A stretch of 64,000 bases of DNA from Eutreptiella sp. 'Long Island Sound 2002' (GCA_964036045.1 OZ038390.1:39750525-39814524), one strand, 5' to 3'; positions 1 to 11,299 are shown, counted from the first letter of the stretch. The notes: a model not told the origin generated them from the letters alone. Translations and numbers: made by a program.

Positions 1-454
1 ATGGATTGAAACAATTAAACCAGATTAAGTAAGTTTCAGCTATGTCAGTAGGAAACGACAGGCACAAGAAGTAGCATAGTCTCCATTCAGGCCTGTAGGT
101 GGGTGCAACAAACGGGCGTCAAGCAAGACCAAGGTCCAATTGTTACATTATGCTAGCATTTGGTTCCAAATTTCAATCTTTTTTATTTTGTAGCTGTTTA
201 CTTTGTAGGTCCAGTCATATCTTGCTGTGCGATTGTAAATCCAGTCATATTTTGCTGTGCGATTAACGAACCGTTAGTGAATGTGCTTTACAAATTGTAT
301 GCACGGTTTGCCATTGGCACTGTGTGGGTCAAATTGGCGAATGGAAGCAATAATGCGACCGCGGAGCAACTCACGGCGGATAGTCTTTTGCAAGACGTGT
401 TGTGCATAAGCAATGGGACCTCAAATCCGCCTCTTTAGCAGATAGTATGCACGA
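1..454. other. No recognisable gene
   Basis: I see no convincing coding exon here. The only structure is a short direct repeat: the phrase ccagtcatat-t-ttgctgtgcgatt occurs at about 211-233 and again at about 241-264, roughly 30 bp apart. The open frame across it has hydrophobic, non-descript content. Confidence 0.5.
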
Positions 455-592
455 AGTCGCCCCCCCTACCTCCCCCCCCTACCTCCCCCCCCCCCCCCTA
501 CCTCCCCCCCCTACCTCCCCCCCTACCTTCGGCTCGCTTCGCTCGACAGACGGCTCGCTTCGCTCGACGCGGGGGGCCAGCCCCCGCACCCC
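455..592. repeat. C-rich simple repeat and CTCGCTTCGCTCGAC duplication
   Basis: The stretch begins with repeats of the type CCCCCCCTACCT and passes into two copies of gctcgcttcgctcgac, whose core cgagcgaagcgag is self-complementary. A ggggggccagccccc palindrome follows directly before the assembly gap. Such G/C palindromes readily break assemblies, which probably explains the gap. Confidence 0.7.
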
Positions 593-792
593 NNNNNNNN
601 NNNNNNNNNNNNNNNNNNNNNNNNNNNNNNNNNNNNNNNNNNNNNNNNNNNNNNNNNNNNNNNNNNNNNNNNNNNNNNNNNNNNNNNNNNNNNNNNNNNN
701 NNNNNNNNNNNNNNNNNNNNNNNNNNNNNNNNNNNNNNNNNNNNNNNNNNNNNNNNNNNNNNNNNNNNNNNNNNNNNNNNNNNNNNNNNNNN
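593..792. other. Assembly gap (200 N)
   Basis: An exact run of 200 N. Open frames drawn across it are meaningless. The round number suggests a scaffold gap of estimated or default size. Confidence 0.99.
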
Positions 793-1091
793 AACCCCCC
801 CTCCCCAAAAAAAATGACCATTTAGGGGAGGGGGGCACAGCCTGTGGAACTTCCCCCCAGGGAAAGCACACCAGGGATGGTGCACAAACCAACAGGCGAA
901 TCCCCAGGGTCGGTCTAAACCCTGCTGTGATTTGTGGAGATTTATCAAGATCCACTATCGTTGAGAGGCGAAGTGAGAAGGAGTGGGTGAGCGTAGCTGC
1001 AGGAGTGGGGGGAGAATTGGGTGGGTGCGGGCCAGAACTCCAAATGCCCCCCCTCCCAACACAGTCCCCAGGTAACATGGGGGGAATGTTT

Positions 1092-1136
1092 GCCCGGCGC
1101 GCGCCCGGCGCGCGCCCGGCGCGCGCCCGGCGCGCT
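1092..1136. repeat. GCCCGGCGCGC short tandem repeat
   Basis: Four head-to-tail copies of an 11-bp GC-only unit, gcccggcgcgc. Two more copies occur at about 2224-2246, so it is a dispersed short motif and not a single-locus accident. Confidence 0.8.
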
Positions 1137-1389
1137 ACTTTTGTATTAACTATCCCGACTTCAGCCCCAGATTTACCCTCCCATGGAGAAGCCCCCCAAG
1201 TAGACCACGTTGCACTGCACACCTTCCCTACAAAGCACGTTGCAAAATAAAGCAATATCTGTGACTTCAACCACTCCAAATGTCATTTGTGTTGCACTTA
1301 ACAAACAACATTGGTCCCACAAGTGTGGGTGTCAATACATTCATTACAATAGTGCTCCTTACACTCAAGTGCACATGCACGCATTTCAG

Positions 1390-1788
1390 GAACTACGCAA
1401 CAAAACACAACGCAACACAACGCAAAGAAGAAAGAAAGAAAGCCCCTTTTTGCCTCCTTCTCGAGCCGGGGAAAAGCTCGAGGCAGGGATCTTCAAGCCC
1501 CTGATTGCCTCCTCCTCGAGCCGGGGTATGAAAGCTCGAGGCAGGGATCTTCAAGTGCCGGTATCGGCGAATTGGACACAAACAACAGGAACTACGCAAC
1601 AAAACACAACGCAACACAACGCAAAGAAGAAAGAAAGAAAGCCCCTTTTTGCCTCCTTCTCGAGCCGGGGAAAAGCTCGAGGCAGGGATCTTCAAGCCCC
1701 TGATTGCCTCCTCCTCGAGCCGGGGTATGAAAGCTCGAGGCAGGGATCTTCAAGTGCCGGTATCGGCGAATTGGACACAAACAACAAC
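1390..1788. repeat. 199-bp tandem duplication
   Basis: Two copies begin at 1390 (aactacgcaacaaaacacaa) and 1590, a period of 199-200 bp. Each holds an A-rich stretch with aacacaacgc and aagaaagaaag words, then two hairpins built on ctcgagccgggg and aaagctcgaggc. The open frames here follow the repeat and look non-coding. Confidence 0.8.
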
Positions 1789-2165
1789 ACAAGCAACAAA
1801 GCGTGGATTCAAAGATTGTTCCGGTTTCCTCAATAGCACCGGACGGTTGGGGCCCAAAAGAGGGCGGAAATGCTACATCACCCCTGCATTCTCGGGGGTC
1901 CCCAACAAAGGGAACGAAATCGGAAGTCAAAACCTACGCCGGGGGTCACCATGATGCACCACGCAACAAAGCGTGGATTCAAAGATTGTCCCGGTTTCCT
2001 CAATAGCACCGGACGGTTGGGGCCCAAAAGAGGGCGGAAATGCTACATCACCCCTGCATTCTCGGGGGTCCCCAACAAAGGGAACAAAATCGGAAGTCAA
2101 AACCTACGCCGGGGGTCACCATGATGCAGCACGCAACGAAGCGTGGATTCAAAGATTGTCCTAAG
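1789..2165. repeat. 170-bp tandem repeat with the GCGGAAATGCTAC satellite module
   Basis: The word gtggattcaaagattg recurs at 1803, 1973 and 2143, a period of 170 bp, giving two full copies and the start of a third. Each unit contains the module gcggaaatgctacatcaccc that also builds the satellite arrays near 29.8-32.0 kb and 35.4-36.1 kb. The copies are almost identical, so the duplication is recent. Confidence 0.85.
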
Positions 2166-2265
2166 TGCGCCCCTTAGCGCACCCCCTAAAAGGTCACCGG
2201 TGGGGCACGGGTCCAAAAAGATGCCCGGCGCGCGCCCGGCGCGCTAACGTTCCCCCATGGTCCAA

Positions 2266-2385
2266 AGCATAAAACCACCCCCAAATGGTTTTATAAAACC
2301 AGCCCGGGTGGTTTTATAAAACCACCCCTTTGGGGGGATAAAACCACCCCTTTGGGGGAATACAACCACCCCTTTGGGGCACTGG
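2266..2385. repeat. Clustered ATAAAACCACCCC repeats
   Basis: Short units of the form (g/a)ataaaaccacccctttgggg recur every 20-25 bp, with ggtggttttat in the opposite sense, so neighbouring units can pair. The same motif forms clusters at about 3040-3105 and 3436-3690. No coding potential. Confidence 0.75.
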
Positions 2386-3035
2386 CCAAGTTCCTGCACT
2401 GCGTGCGCACTGCGTGCATGCGCAAGTAGAGGCTGGGATACTCACCCAAGAATACCTATCACCTATCTAGTAGCACGGCGAAGCAGCAAAGCCCACATGA
2501 GAACAACGAAACTGCCTTCAACTTGGTAATCATCTGTCGTTATGAACAAGTCACTCAGCCTTGTAAAGTACGACTATGCAAAGGCATGCAAGATGCACAC
2601 ATGTACATGTTCAAAACAGCGCAGGATACCGGGCATTCTCGAAAACCAGATGTGGCGATACCCCCTCGCCTTGCTGGCGGAAACGGAAACTGACCTCCGT
2701 CCGCCTGGGGTTGGAACAATCACGGAGACCTCCCTATCAAAGTCCTGAAGTTGCAATGTGTCTTTGCGGATCCACCTTACCAGCATGTTCTCGCATGCTC
2801 TCTGTTTAAGAGTCCAGATCACCCCGTGCGCTAACGCCCATGCGGGGGAGGAAATAGGTGAAAATGGTTGAAAATGGGCAAAAATGGTTGACAATTCAAA
2901 TATGCCACACCCTAAATGCTTAGGAACCTAAAAAAACCCTGGTACGGAACCAAAAACGTGTGAAAAGGGGGCGAAACTAGGGTTCGAGTATTTGCCGACA
3001 TCCAAAACTTCGCACTGCGTCCATGGCATTCCCAA
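2386..3035. other. No recognisable gene
   Basis: Mixed-composition DNA with no exon that I can defend on either strand. Both strands have open frames of 60-100 codons with no repeatable domain or splice-site context. Confidence 0.4.
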
Positions 3036-3039
3036 TAAA

Positions 3040-3690
3040 ACCACCCCCCTTGTTAAACCACCCCCTTCGGAGTGATAAAACCACCCCGGGGTGGTTTTAT
3101 GCCACCAACGCAACAAATGACATACACAACAAACAAAAGCAGTCTGAGCAATGCTGCCACAAAGGCAATGCATGTCAAACTAGATGAACAGTTAACCCAA
3201 ACCATGTCTGTTCACCCACATTCCCCAACCGAGTCAGACATCCTATCACGCATATACAAAGGGCCCCCAAAGAGCAATGTGAAGCAAAACACTGTCGTTC
3301 CCTAACCCTCCATCACCTCTCCTACCTCCATACCCGAAATGGAAATGGGACAAGCCCCCACCCCCATCCCCAAGGGTGTTCTCCTTACAGCACAACATGT
3401 AGACCTAAGGCAACTTGTCTTCCGGTACTGAAAAGGGGGGATAAAACCACCACAAAGGGGTGATAAACCCCCCCCAAAAAATGACCCAGTGGGGAGATAA
3501 AACCACCCCCTTGGGGGGAAAAAACCACTCCTTTGCAGGGATAAAACCACCCCTTTGAGGGGATAAACCCACCCACCCCAAAAGGGGGGATAACACCACC
3601 CCCGAGTGGCATAAAACCACCCCAGGGGTCAAAAATGGCCAAAAAGGGGGTTGGAGGTGGTTTTATACCCACCACCACCAGGCAACATCC
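3040..3690. repeat. Second and third ATAAAACCACCCC clusters
   Basis: Two more clusters of the motif seen at 2266-2385 lie at about 3040-3105 and 3436-3690, separated by about 330 bp of unique sequence. In the second cluster at least nine units appear with varying spacers (aaggggggataa, ttggggggaaa). A poly-C run of 17 closes the block. A 207-codon minus-strand frame here is a translation of the repeat and is not a gene. Confidence 0.75.
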
Positions 3691-3727
3691 CCCCCCCCCC
3701 CCCCAGGGTCCTTCAGCAACGGACTGA

Positions 3728-4012
3728 TTGGGGCCAAAAACAACTGATAGCGTGCTGGGCATAGTTAGGGCACGACAGGTTTCTTCAGATGGACTTACTG
3801 AAAGAATGGTGGTCCAACTTCCAAGATGCCACAAGCCATCAGAGCTAACAGGCGGTGCACACCACAACACGTTGTCGGTGTGGGGTCCTGACGCAAAAAC
3901 AATCCACCAAGGGAATATTTCATCATCACTCTCAAAAGAAAAGTCACCTGCGAAACATGGGGGGAGGTTTTTCCCCACACAGCACGCCCAATACACTGGT
4001 GGATCCAAGTGA
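3728..4012 (+). CDS. Weak coding-like ORF, unknown
   Basis: A 94-codon open frame with a protein-like composition rich in Ser, Gly and Lys (for example GRFFPTQHAQYTGGSK at its end). It has no ATG at the start of the frame and no domain I recognise. A plausible acceptor (ctgggcatag) lies at about 3760. It could be an exon, a decayed element ORF or chance. Confidence 0.2.
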   Translation: MGPKTTDSVLGIVRARQVSSDGLTERMVVQLPRCHKPSELTGGAHHNTLSVWGPDAKTIHQGNISSSLSKEKSPAKHGGRFFPTQHAQYTGGSK

Positions 4013-4069
4013 CAGTTGCCTCAGCACCAGAGATATCTGCAAATTTTAGGGGCGACTGGAGGTTCCCCA

Positions 4070-7000
4070 CCCCAATATTGTGCCAACTGGGGGGCTACGG
4101 TGGGGCCAATGAGCGCAGGTACCATAGTTCACGGTCAGTTCAGGTCAGAGGCTAGGATTAGGATTGCAACTGGGGTTAAAATATGATACAATTCAACAGG
4201 CTATGCAGGACACAAAAGGATGGGGCTCGGTGCATCTTGAGATGATTATGCCGTTAGATGTTCAGTGAAACTGTGTAAAGGTAAATGAGCCATCTGCAGT
4301 GGGGGAGATGTCATTTTACAGCAGGCTTGAGAGTGATAAGGTTCATGTGCTTGTGGGTAAGAGGTTGGCTGCGGAGCAAAGGGGGGTGTTACCCAGCCCA
4401 CCAAACCCCTACACTATCCCTTTAAGAAACCGTACGATAGGGGCGCTGGCAAGTGGAGACCAAGTCTGCCCACCGGAGGCCCTCCCGAACCGCCGAGCTG
4501 CCGCCTGACCTGCCATGGGGACGCGCTCCCAACCCCCCCCCCTGCTGAGCTGGCTGGGGGGAGCTTGGCGCTGCCCTTGTGAACCTTATGGAGAGCAAGC
4601 TCCCGAACCGGGAGAATCGCCCCCCGGTTGGCACCGGTCATGCGCCAGAGGCTTGCTTGCCCTGAGCCCACCCAGCCAGAACGTAGCCCCCCCCCCCCCC
4701 CCCTGTCATTCTAAGGACGGCATGAGCCCATCAAGGTCCAAATCACTGGTGTGCAAAGTGTTAGTGGTGGAATTAGGGAGTGGGCTACCCTGCACCCTGA
4801 TTCCGTACACTACGCCTAAGCCCTCCCGTAGCCCCCTGCAGAGTCCATGTTCATTCCTCCCGCTGTATCAAACATGTGAACAAACCTGTGGGCCACCATC
4901 CTGCCCCACATCCCAAGAGGGTGGGCGGGGGGTGGGGGGTAAAGACAAGCCGGCGCAGACTAAGGATGGAAACCAGCACGAATCTATGAGTCAGCAGGGG
5001 ATAGGCATCCGGAGAAAACCAGGCATTTAAATGAGCCAATGAGGGTAGAATCCTGGGAAAGAAGGGATTGCTGTCATGGTCAAACGATATGGTACTCCAG
5101 GGGCAAATGGAGACAGTAAATGAGCCGGGAGGGCATCGATGTGTGACAGCAGGTTCTGCCCTGCCAAGGAGCCAGGGATGCAGAACAGTTCCATACCATC
5201 CGGTTCTGCTCCATCTGAGGACCCCTGACTGACCTGTTGATGCCCACGTGGATCTGCACGGACAAAAATTACATCCACGGACAATGCTCCTCCTGCACAA
5301 ATCGCTCCAAAGATAACAACCGTGGTGCCCACGCAGGTGCTGTGCTTGAAGTAGTGTGCTGTACATGCAGTGACACAGACCGCAAAGGGGCTGTCATACC
5401 ATGGGGGTGATACAAAGCGTGGTGCTTCCACCTGGTGGTACATAAATGCCCTCTTGCGTGCACTTGGGCATTTGGCATGTACAACTATATGCTACCGGCA
5501 CGTCAACAAAATTGTCAATCAATCAATGCACAAAAGGCCAACAACGTCATACCTGGAAGGTGACATATCATTTTTCACACTGATGACACATCAACCCAGT
5601 ACAAAAATCAACATTCGTCTGAGCCCTGTGGTGTGCAACAAATTGGTTTGTCCTGATGGTGCCCTGCAACCACCCTTCCAAAAAACATGGGGAAATCCGT
5701 CCAGATGGAAGCGATTGATATGTGAAACGAAGAGGGCAACGGGGAACTCATTATGGTGTTCTTGTTCTAAGGAGGAGCATAAGACTCCTCAGTGCTGGAT
5801 GGTGAGGTTAGATGGCTAGGTTGACAAAATCGGGCGGTTTTTTGACTGTGGTTTACGGTCCATGGACAGAGGTTGACGGGTAGCCAACAGCAAGTGGTAG
5901 GGACAACAGACATTGGATCGTTGGGGCTTGTTGACTTTCAAGTAGAATAGAGGTTAGCGGTTCTCTATCCCCATGAAAAACAGCACTGGTGCTATTTCGC
6001 CGCCCATAAACCTGAAGAAAATTCCCAAGCAAACTGAGAGCAGTTGGAAGTGCAGAGCAGGGAGAAAATTCTTGCTGATGCTGCAGGAATTGTGCAGCAA
6101 TCACTCAATTCCTGTTCAGGGTGTGCGCCCTCAAACCAATACAATCTGTTGGATCTTGGTGGATGGCCTTGTCTAACAAGATGACTTCTTGCACAAGTGC
6201 AGGGGCCATCAAAGCAATACAGCATGTGGCCTGCTCGCTGTGCATCGGGCCTGATTTGTGGGGGCGGGTGGGGGGGGGGGACATCAAAATCAAGAAAGTG
6301 AGCCGTTCAACACTTCAGTTACACGCACTTATATGAGTTTTGTGTGGAAAACCCCCTGCACAACGAGGAAAGCCTGAGCCCTCACCCAAAACCACCTGAT
6401 AGAAGGTTACAGTGTGGCAAGCTGGGTTGCTGACCCATGGACCACCGTCAAGAGACACGAGACAACACCCCAACATGTCTGCCTGCAAGTTCAGTCAGCA
6501 CATGAAAGGACCCAGGCCCGGTGTCACAGGGAGTGAGGAGCTCATATGCTGTGATGCCCTACATCAGCGGTCCCCCACACAAGGGCACCAGATGAGTAAG
6601 TGACTGACCTGTGTGGCAGGCAGTGCAGGATAAATGCTGAGGTCACGCACACACCCCTTCCCCTGTAGAAAATGAGCACAACAATACTGGTTAAGGGTCA
6701 TCAGTCTAAGCAATTTTTCGGATTGCCACTCAAATGAAGATTGATTCCAGGAAGGACAGACGCAAGGGGGGCGGCCTGTTTGAATCTTGAAACCCAATCA
6801 GGTGTGAAAACTTTTGGGGGCCTGGAGGGGGGGGGGGCGGGGAGGGCACGCGGGGGGAGTGCTACGGGGGGGGGGGGGGGGCGGCGACACGTGGGGGGAG
6901 ATCAGTGTGGCTACGTCACCCCTACCTTCTTGTGGGTCCCCATGCTGGGGATAGATCAAAGTGGTTCCACTAAGCATACTGTGGGCTACCCTCGAAATCC

Positions 7001-7860
7001 CCAATGTGAGCTGAGCATTTTAAGTCGACACACATAGGGTAGATGAACAATTTGGCGCCTGCGGCACCACTAGTTTTCCCAAAATTCTCAAGTTGGACAA
7101 AGACGAGTTGGAAAGCTTTGGGGGGTCTGGAGGGGGGGGAGGGGGGGGGGGGGTGTCAAGATTTGAACTGGCCGCCCCCCTTGGACAGACATGGGCAAGG
7201 GTCTGCGGGGTGTTTGGGCGTGGGTTAAGCTATGTGATCTGTGATTTACGCTAGCGGGACCTTTTTGGTCACTAACATATCTTTGTTGCGCTGGTATGAG
7301 TACTTGTCTGGCCAGGAACTGCATTTGGGAGACGAAATTTACAAAAGTCATGTTGAACGGGTCAAATTCGGTTATACGGGTTCGGGGCCAATTTGCGTTT
7401 TACCTCTGTGTTGTCTGCCCAATCAATGCCACCCAGAATGGCACCACAGCCAGGCAACGCTCTTTTCGGATTTGAAGCAGATGTATGGGTTTGTGCCATC
7501 CCTTTCCGGCGAACCAAAAGGACTGGCCTTACCAGGCCAGGTACTTGGGAGGTGCTTGCCAGGTGCTCGCCTAATCAGGCTCTGCAGCAGCGCCTGGGGG
7601 CTGGTCGGTAGCACCACCTGCCCTACAGCTCCTGTAGACAACCATTCACAGTTGTAAGGAATCTGTGCTTCATTAGGGCCTCAGCACTCCCTCATCACAT
7701 CGCAGCAATCCTACGAAAAAGGGGGCAGATGTGGCTGTCTGTGAAGGGTAAGGGTTCACATTGTGTTCCTTCCTCGTGACAAAAAAGAGCCAGAAACAAG
7801 AAGTGCATCCACTCAGCTTGACGACCCTGTGCCCAGGGGTGGGGGAATGATGAGGGCATT
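4070..7860. other. Gene-poor stretch with G/C homopolymers
   Basis: I find no gene I can support. The stretch holds several G or C runs of 9 to 17 bases (near 4687-4703, 6270, 6827, 6870, 7139) and scattered open frames under 150 codons. The two most protein-like are at 5370-5819 (+) and 7393-7611 (+), the latter ending near a possible donor at about 7539, but neither shows a domain. Confidence 0.35.
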
Positions 7861-7867
7861 TGGTGAA

Positions 7868-8022
7868 ACCTAGTATGCACGTAGCAAAACCTAGTAAAAT
7901 GTAGCAAAACCTAGTAAAATGTAGCAAAACCTAGTAAAAAAAATTTTTTTTAAAAAAAATTTTTTTACTAGGTAAAAAAAGCAAAAATTTTACAAAATTT
8001 TTCCTTACTAGGTTACTAGGTA
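7868..8022. repeat. CCTAGTAAAA palindromic AT block, copy 1
   Basis: Repeats of cctagtaaaatgtagcaaaa lead into runs of A and T and end in the complement ttttactaggt, so the block can fold into long hairpins. Further members are at 10441-10570, 23629-23773 and 33251-33430. Here and at 23.6 kb the block directly precedes the same dispersed repeat, so the two are parts of one element. Confidence 0.8.
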
Positions 8023-8225
8023 GTGACAAAATTGGACTTGAATTTGAACAAAAAACACCAAGTTTATAAGTGTATGGGGGGGGGGGGTCAACGGTAGGTG
8101 GTATTTATGTTTAAGGGCATGGTGCCCCCTGGTCTATGCCAGGCCACTTGTGTAAGTGGCGCCCCACCCGGGCCAAACCGTGTATTGCAAGGTCAGCAAA
8201 AATAAAATGAGGCTCGAGAAAAGAA
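8023..8225 (+). repeat. Dispersed repeat 'AAGGGCATGNTGCCCCCTGG', copy 1
   Basis: The sequence around gtttaagggcatggtgcccc, with the imperfect palindrome ccaggccacttgtgtaagtgg and then cgccccacccgggccaaacc, recurs at 23775-23960 and, more diverged, at about 34836-34935. Copies 1 and 2 share the upstream palindromic AT block and the phrase gaacttgaatttgaacaaaa. This marks a mobile element family. The poly-G run inside varies in length between copies. Confidence 0.75.
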
Positions 8226-8253
8226 GGAGCTTTTATATCATAAATATATATTA

Positions 8254-9442
8254 CTACACCCCTCTCCCCTTAAATTTAGCTAACAACAACCATCAACAAG
8301 CAACAAGCAACAAGCACGTCTCCGTGCCGTTTTGGCCATTGCACCTTCCCAACGCCTCGGGCCTGACTCTACTTTAGCCATCCTAGAGCCTAGGTGGTGC
8401 CCTTGCCAAATCCAAGTTTTGAGCCAAAAACTCACCGGTGGCAGCCCGAGGCGGTGGCGCCAAGTCGGGAGGTGCCCTCCCAAATCTGCGCAGTTTTGGG
8501 CCAAAAACAGCCATTTTTCGCCCAAAACAGCCCTAGTAAGGGTTCAAAAGAGCCAAACGAAGGCAAACGGCTGCTACACTGCACGTGCGGCTTGACTTTC
8601 TCATGACCAAGGGACCTTTGGTGCCCTCTAACTCCACGATGTGTCCGAGAAACGGCCCAAAAAGGCACCAAAAAGCCCCAAAAACTGCGCAATGTGCACC
8701 AGCACCCCGAAACCAAGAACGGGCCGTATCTTGGGCTACGTGGCTCAAAAACGAATTCCGAGGGCACCTAGTCCACCCGCAACCCCCCGCTTTTTATGGT
8801 TTCCAAGCCTCAAAATCGCCCAACGCGGAACGTAGACCCCCGTACCAGTGGTCACTTGGTGCAGCCGGAGGGCCGGCCAGCCCACGCACAGTGGGGGCCA
8901 ACGGTGGGTCCACCAGGGTCCCCAGGGCGAAGAAAAAGATTTTTTCCAAAGTTGTTTCTAGACCACTTGGGATGCTCAAACAAGTGTTTTTAGCCCATTT
9001 TGAGCCCGTGGTGGCGCGTTTTGGGCCATGGAAAATCCCAAAATGCCTTGAAAATGGGCCGTTTTGGGACCAACAATGGGTCAAAAATGGGTCAAAAACG
9101 CGTTTTTCCAAAAATGATCCTGGACCATTTATGATGCTCAAACAAGTGGTTTTAGCCCATTTTGAGCCCGCGGCGACGGGTTTTGGCTCATGGAAAATAC
9201 CAAAATGCCTTGAAAATGGGCCATTTTGGGACCAAAAATGGGTCAAAAATGGGTCAAAAACTCGTTTTTCCAAAAGTGATCTCGGACCATTTGGGATGCT
9301 CAAACAAGTGTTTTTAGCCCGGTTTGAGCCCGCTTTGACCCAGTCTAGCCCCTTCCTCCACATGTATGTGCCAAGTTGTACCCTTCGCACGTACCTTAGA
9401 GCCGTATGGTAGAGCCACCTAGAGTTGGGGAGAGGGGTGTAG
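8254..9442. mobile_element. Non-autonomous TIR element, family member 1
   Basis: The ends are a perfect 16-bp inverted repeat: ctacacccctctcccc at 8254-8269 and its complement at 9427-9442. Both ends are flanked by atta, which fits a 4-bp target-site duplication (or a TA inside it). Left-end sequence (ttaaatttagc, then caagcaacaagcaac) and internal phrases (gtgccctt-ccaaatcc, gggccaaaaacagcc) recur in the smaller elements near 56.4 kb. No transposase gene is seen, so it would need an enzyme supplied from elsewhere. Confidence 0.7.
8935..9345. repeat. 162-bp satellite inside the TIR element
   Basis: The word gatgctcaaacaagtg recurs at 8971, 9133 and 9295, an exact period of 162 bp, with about 2.6 copies. 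Because 162 is a multiple of three, the frame stays open and gives a 275-codon ORF with three repeats of 54 residues. I take this as a consequence of the period and do not call it a gene. Confidence 0.85.
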
Positions 9443-9448
9443 ATTAGA

Positions 9449-9450
<2 letters not shown>

Positions 9451-9502
<52 letters not shown>
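9451..9502. repeat. (AT)n microsatellite
   Basis: About 25 AT dinucleotides in a row, directly at the left edge of the foldback element that follows. Confidence 0.95.
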
Positions 9503-9504
<2 letters not shown>

Positions 9505-10130
9505 GGGTAATACGGCGATTTCCCCCCCCCTCCCCCCCCCTCCCCCCACTACTGGGTGCGTCTTCAAAGGGAAGTAAGGATACCCCCCCCCTATTTTGAG
9601 GTTGGGGAACTCAAAAAAACATGTTTTGGAAGGTATTTAGATGGGTAGGGGTGAGTTTGGGGCCTACGAAGGGGTTGGAAGAGCTAAAAATAGGGTATGA
9701 CATCACTTATGGCAATCTCCTACCCAAACTGCCAAATACAGGCAACCTAGGGACAAAATTGGTACTGTGAGCCACAATTCTCCCCTAAAACTGATTGTGA
9801 ATGATGAAAATCAACAAAAGGCAGGCAAATGTGTCGAACTTTTATGGTATGGGGGGGCTAAAAGGTGGGGATGGGCTATTTTTAGGGGTAAAGTGGCTAA
9901 TTTTAGCAGTTTGGGTAGGATGATGTCATCAGTGATGTCACACCCTATTTTTAGCCATTTTGAGCGCTTTGTAGGGGCAAATACCCACTAAAAGCCATTC
10001 AATTCACTTCTAAAACATGTTTTTTTGTGTTTCCCGACCCCAAAATAGGGGGGGGGGTCCCTAGTCCTGCCCCAAAGTGCACCGGTTGGTCGGGGGGGGG
10101 GGGGATCGCCGTATTACCCATATACATATA
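9495..10130. mobile_element. Foldback (long inverted repeat) element
   Basis: The outermost arms atgggtaatacggcgat (9503-9519) and its perfect complement (10105-10121) are followed inward by further pairing blocks: poly-C against poly-G, ccctattttgaggttggg against cccgaccccaaaataggg, and ctaaaaatagggt-tgacatca against its complement near 9925-9955. Almost the whole element is therefore an imperfect palindrome. No coding capacity. It lies next to a transposase-like tail (10152-10412), and a related arrangement exists near 28.4-29.1 kb. Confidence 0.65.
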
Positions 10131-10151
10131 TGAGGTGCACACACGTGTGCT

Positions 10152-10412
10152 TTATATGAAGTCGCAAAACACGCGCTTGTAGATGAGGTCCGACTTCTTA
10201 TCTTTGTATGTGGGTTGTGCAGAGGGAGGGTTGTGCTTGCACATGTCGCGAAGCACGCCCGTGGTCTTTTCTTCCAACTCTTTGATTAGATTTTTGTCAT
10301 ACTCCAATTTCCTAGAGGCATCTTTGGGGTAATGCTCTGGAACAAAAAGTTCTTGACCACGGATCACCACCTTTGGACGGACCTCATCTACAGAAGGCGG
10401 CTTGTCAACCAC
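10152..10412 (-). pseudogene. C-terminal fragment of a repeated transposase-like protein, copy 1
   Basis: The 86-codon frame ends in TAA and contains the blocks VDEVRPKVVIRG, FVPEHYPKDAS and CKHNPPSAQPTYKDKK. The same blocks recur in a second copy at 28810-29070, where a Cys-rich zinc-finger-like segment lies upstream. Here that upstream part is missing: the frame is cut off by the palindromic AT block at 10441. The shared protein blocks, despite different DNA, suggest past selection on a coding sequence. I assign it to a DNA-transposon protein by context only; the family is not established. Confidence 0.5.
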
Positions 10413-10440
10413 AAGCCACCCAAACTTTTTTTTTTACTGA

Positions 10441-10570
10441 GTTTTGAAACCTAGTAAAAAAAATTTTTTTTTTACTAGGTTCCCAATACCTAGTAAAAAA
10501 ACTAGTGAACCTAGTAAACTGTTACCTAGTAAAAAAAAAATTTTTTAAAAAAAATTTTTTTTACTAGGTT
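10441..10570. repeat. CCTAGTAAAA palindromic AT block, copy 2
   Basis: Alternating cctagtaaaa and ttttactagg words separated by A/T runs, able to form several nested hairpins. It truncates the transposase-like fragment to its left in the minus-strand sense. Confidence 0.8.
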
Positions 10571-10881
10571 TCACTACAAACCCGAATGATGAAGGCAAAT
10601 TTGATGGCTCCTACAGCACACACAAAAAAAAGGCTCCATGCTCCATGGCGTTCTTCTCTAACCTTCTCGTTGTTGTCTTGTTCTTGGGTACTTCCATGGG
10701 CCCCTTCCCAGGATCTAATGAATGATATTGTGCCGTTAGATGTATTGTGGGCCCAAAGGGTCACCCATTTTTTGTCTTTGGACTCGCTCTTGGCTGCTGT
10801 TCACTTCCAGTATCCCGATGTTGGTTATGCCAGCTCACAGTCGTTGTTCCCTTCAAAGGGGCCTCAATTGACAAGTACCCC

Positions 10882-11209
10882 TCAAACCGACCCACGAGGG
10901 TCCGAGGCACCCCAAGTGGTATTTCTGGCATGCAGGACATGCAGCCCGTCATTTTTAGGCTGCTTGGTAATGCTGTTGGGAGCGACATAAGAACTCTTTG
11001 CTTCAAAATTAGGCCACTTTGAAAGTCCTGAAAAATCATGCCGAGTGTGAGGTTGTTCTTCTGCAACCTCACCAGTCCAAGGTGCCATGATTTCCTGTAC
11101 GTTTATTGCCCCAGGTCGCACGCAATGTTCCATATTCCGTGGTTCTTGTCTGCTCACTGGAATCAAATGTTGCTGCATCATGTCTCTGACTATGTGCTGC
11201 AGCACTTTT
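10882..11209 (-). CDS. Coding-like exon, unknown protein
   Basis: A 107-codon frame with a strongly protein-like, amphipathic composition (for example VLQHIVRDMMQQHLIPVS and MAPWTGEVAEEQPHTRHD). A 3' splice acceptor (gggtgcatacag) sits just upstream at 11210-11211, so the exon would start at 11209 and continue the frame. A possible 3' limit is the junction after gactttcaaag near 11020. No known domain is visible. It lies in a minus-strand tract of retroelement debris and could be part of one. Confidence 0.35.
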
Positions 11210-11299
11210 CTGTATGCACCCTAATTACTATGTGCACAAAGCTGGCAGGTGCAAAACTCCTCTATGTGCATCCCAAATTCACCAATTCAGGACCATGAA

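Noticed and set aside
479-1279. Long ORFs crossing the N gap on both strands
   Set aside because: Their length comes from 66 unknown codons; flanks are low-complexity C/G repeats.
3385-4008. 207-codon minus-strand ORF rich in Gly, Phe and Pro
   Set aside because: It is a translation of the ATAAAACCACCCC repeat cluster.
8585-9412. 275-codon plus-strand ORF with three internal repeats
   Set aside because: It follows a 162-bp satellite whose period is a multiple of three, so the frame stays open automatically. The minus strand is open for the same reason. No independent coding signal.
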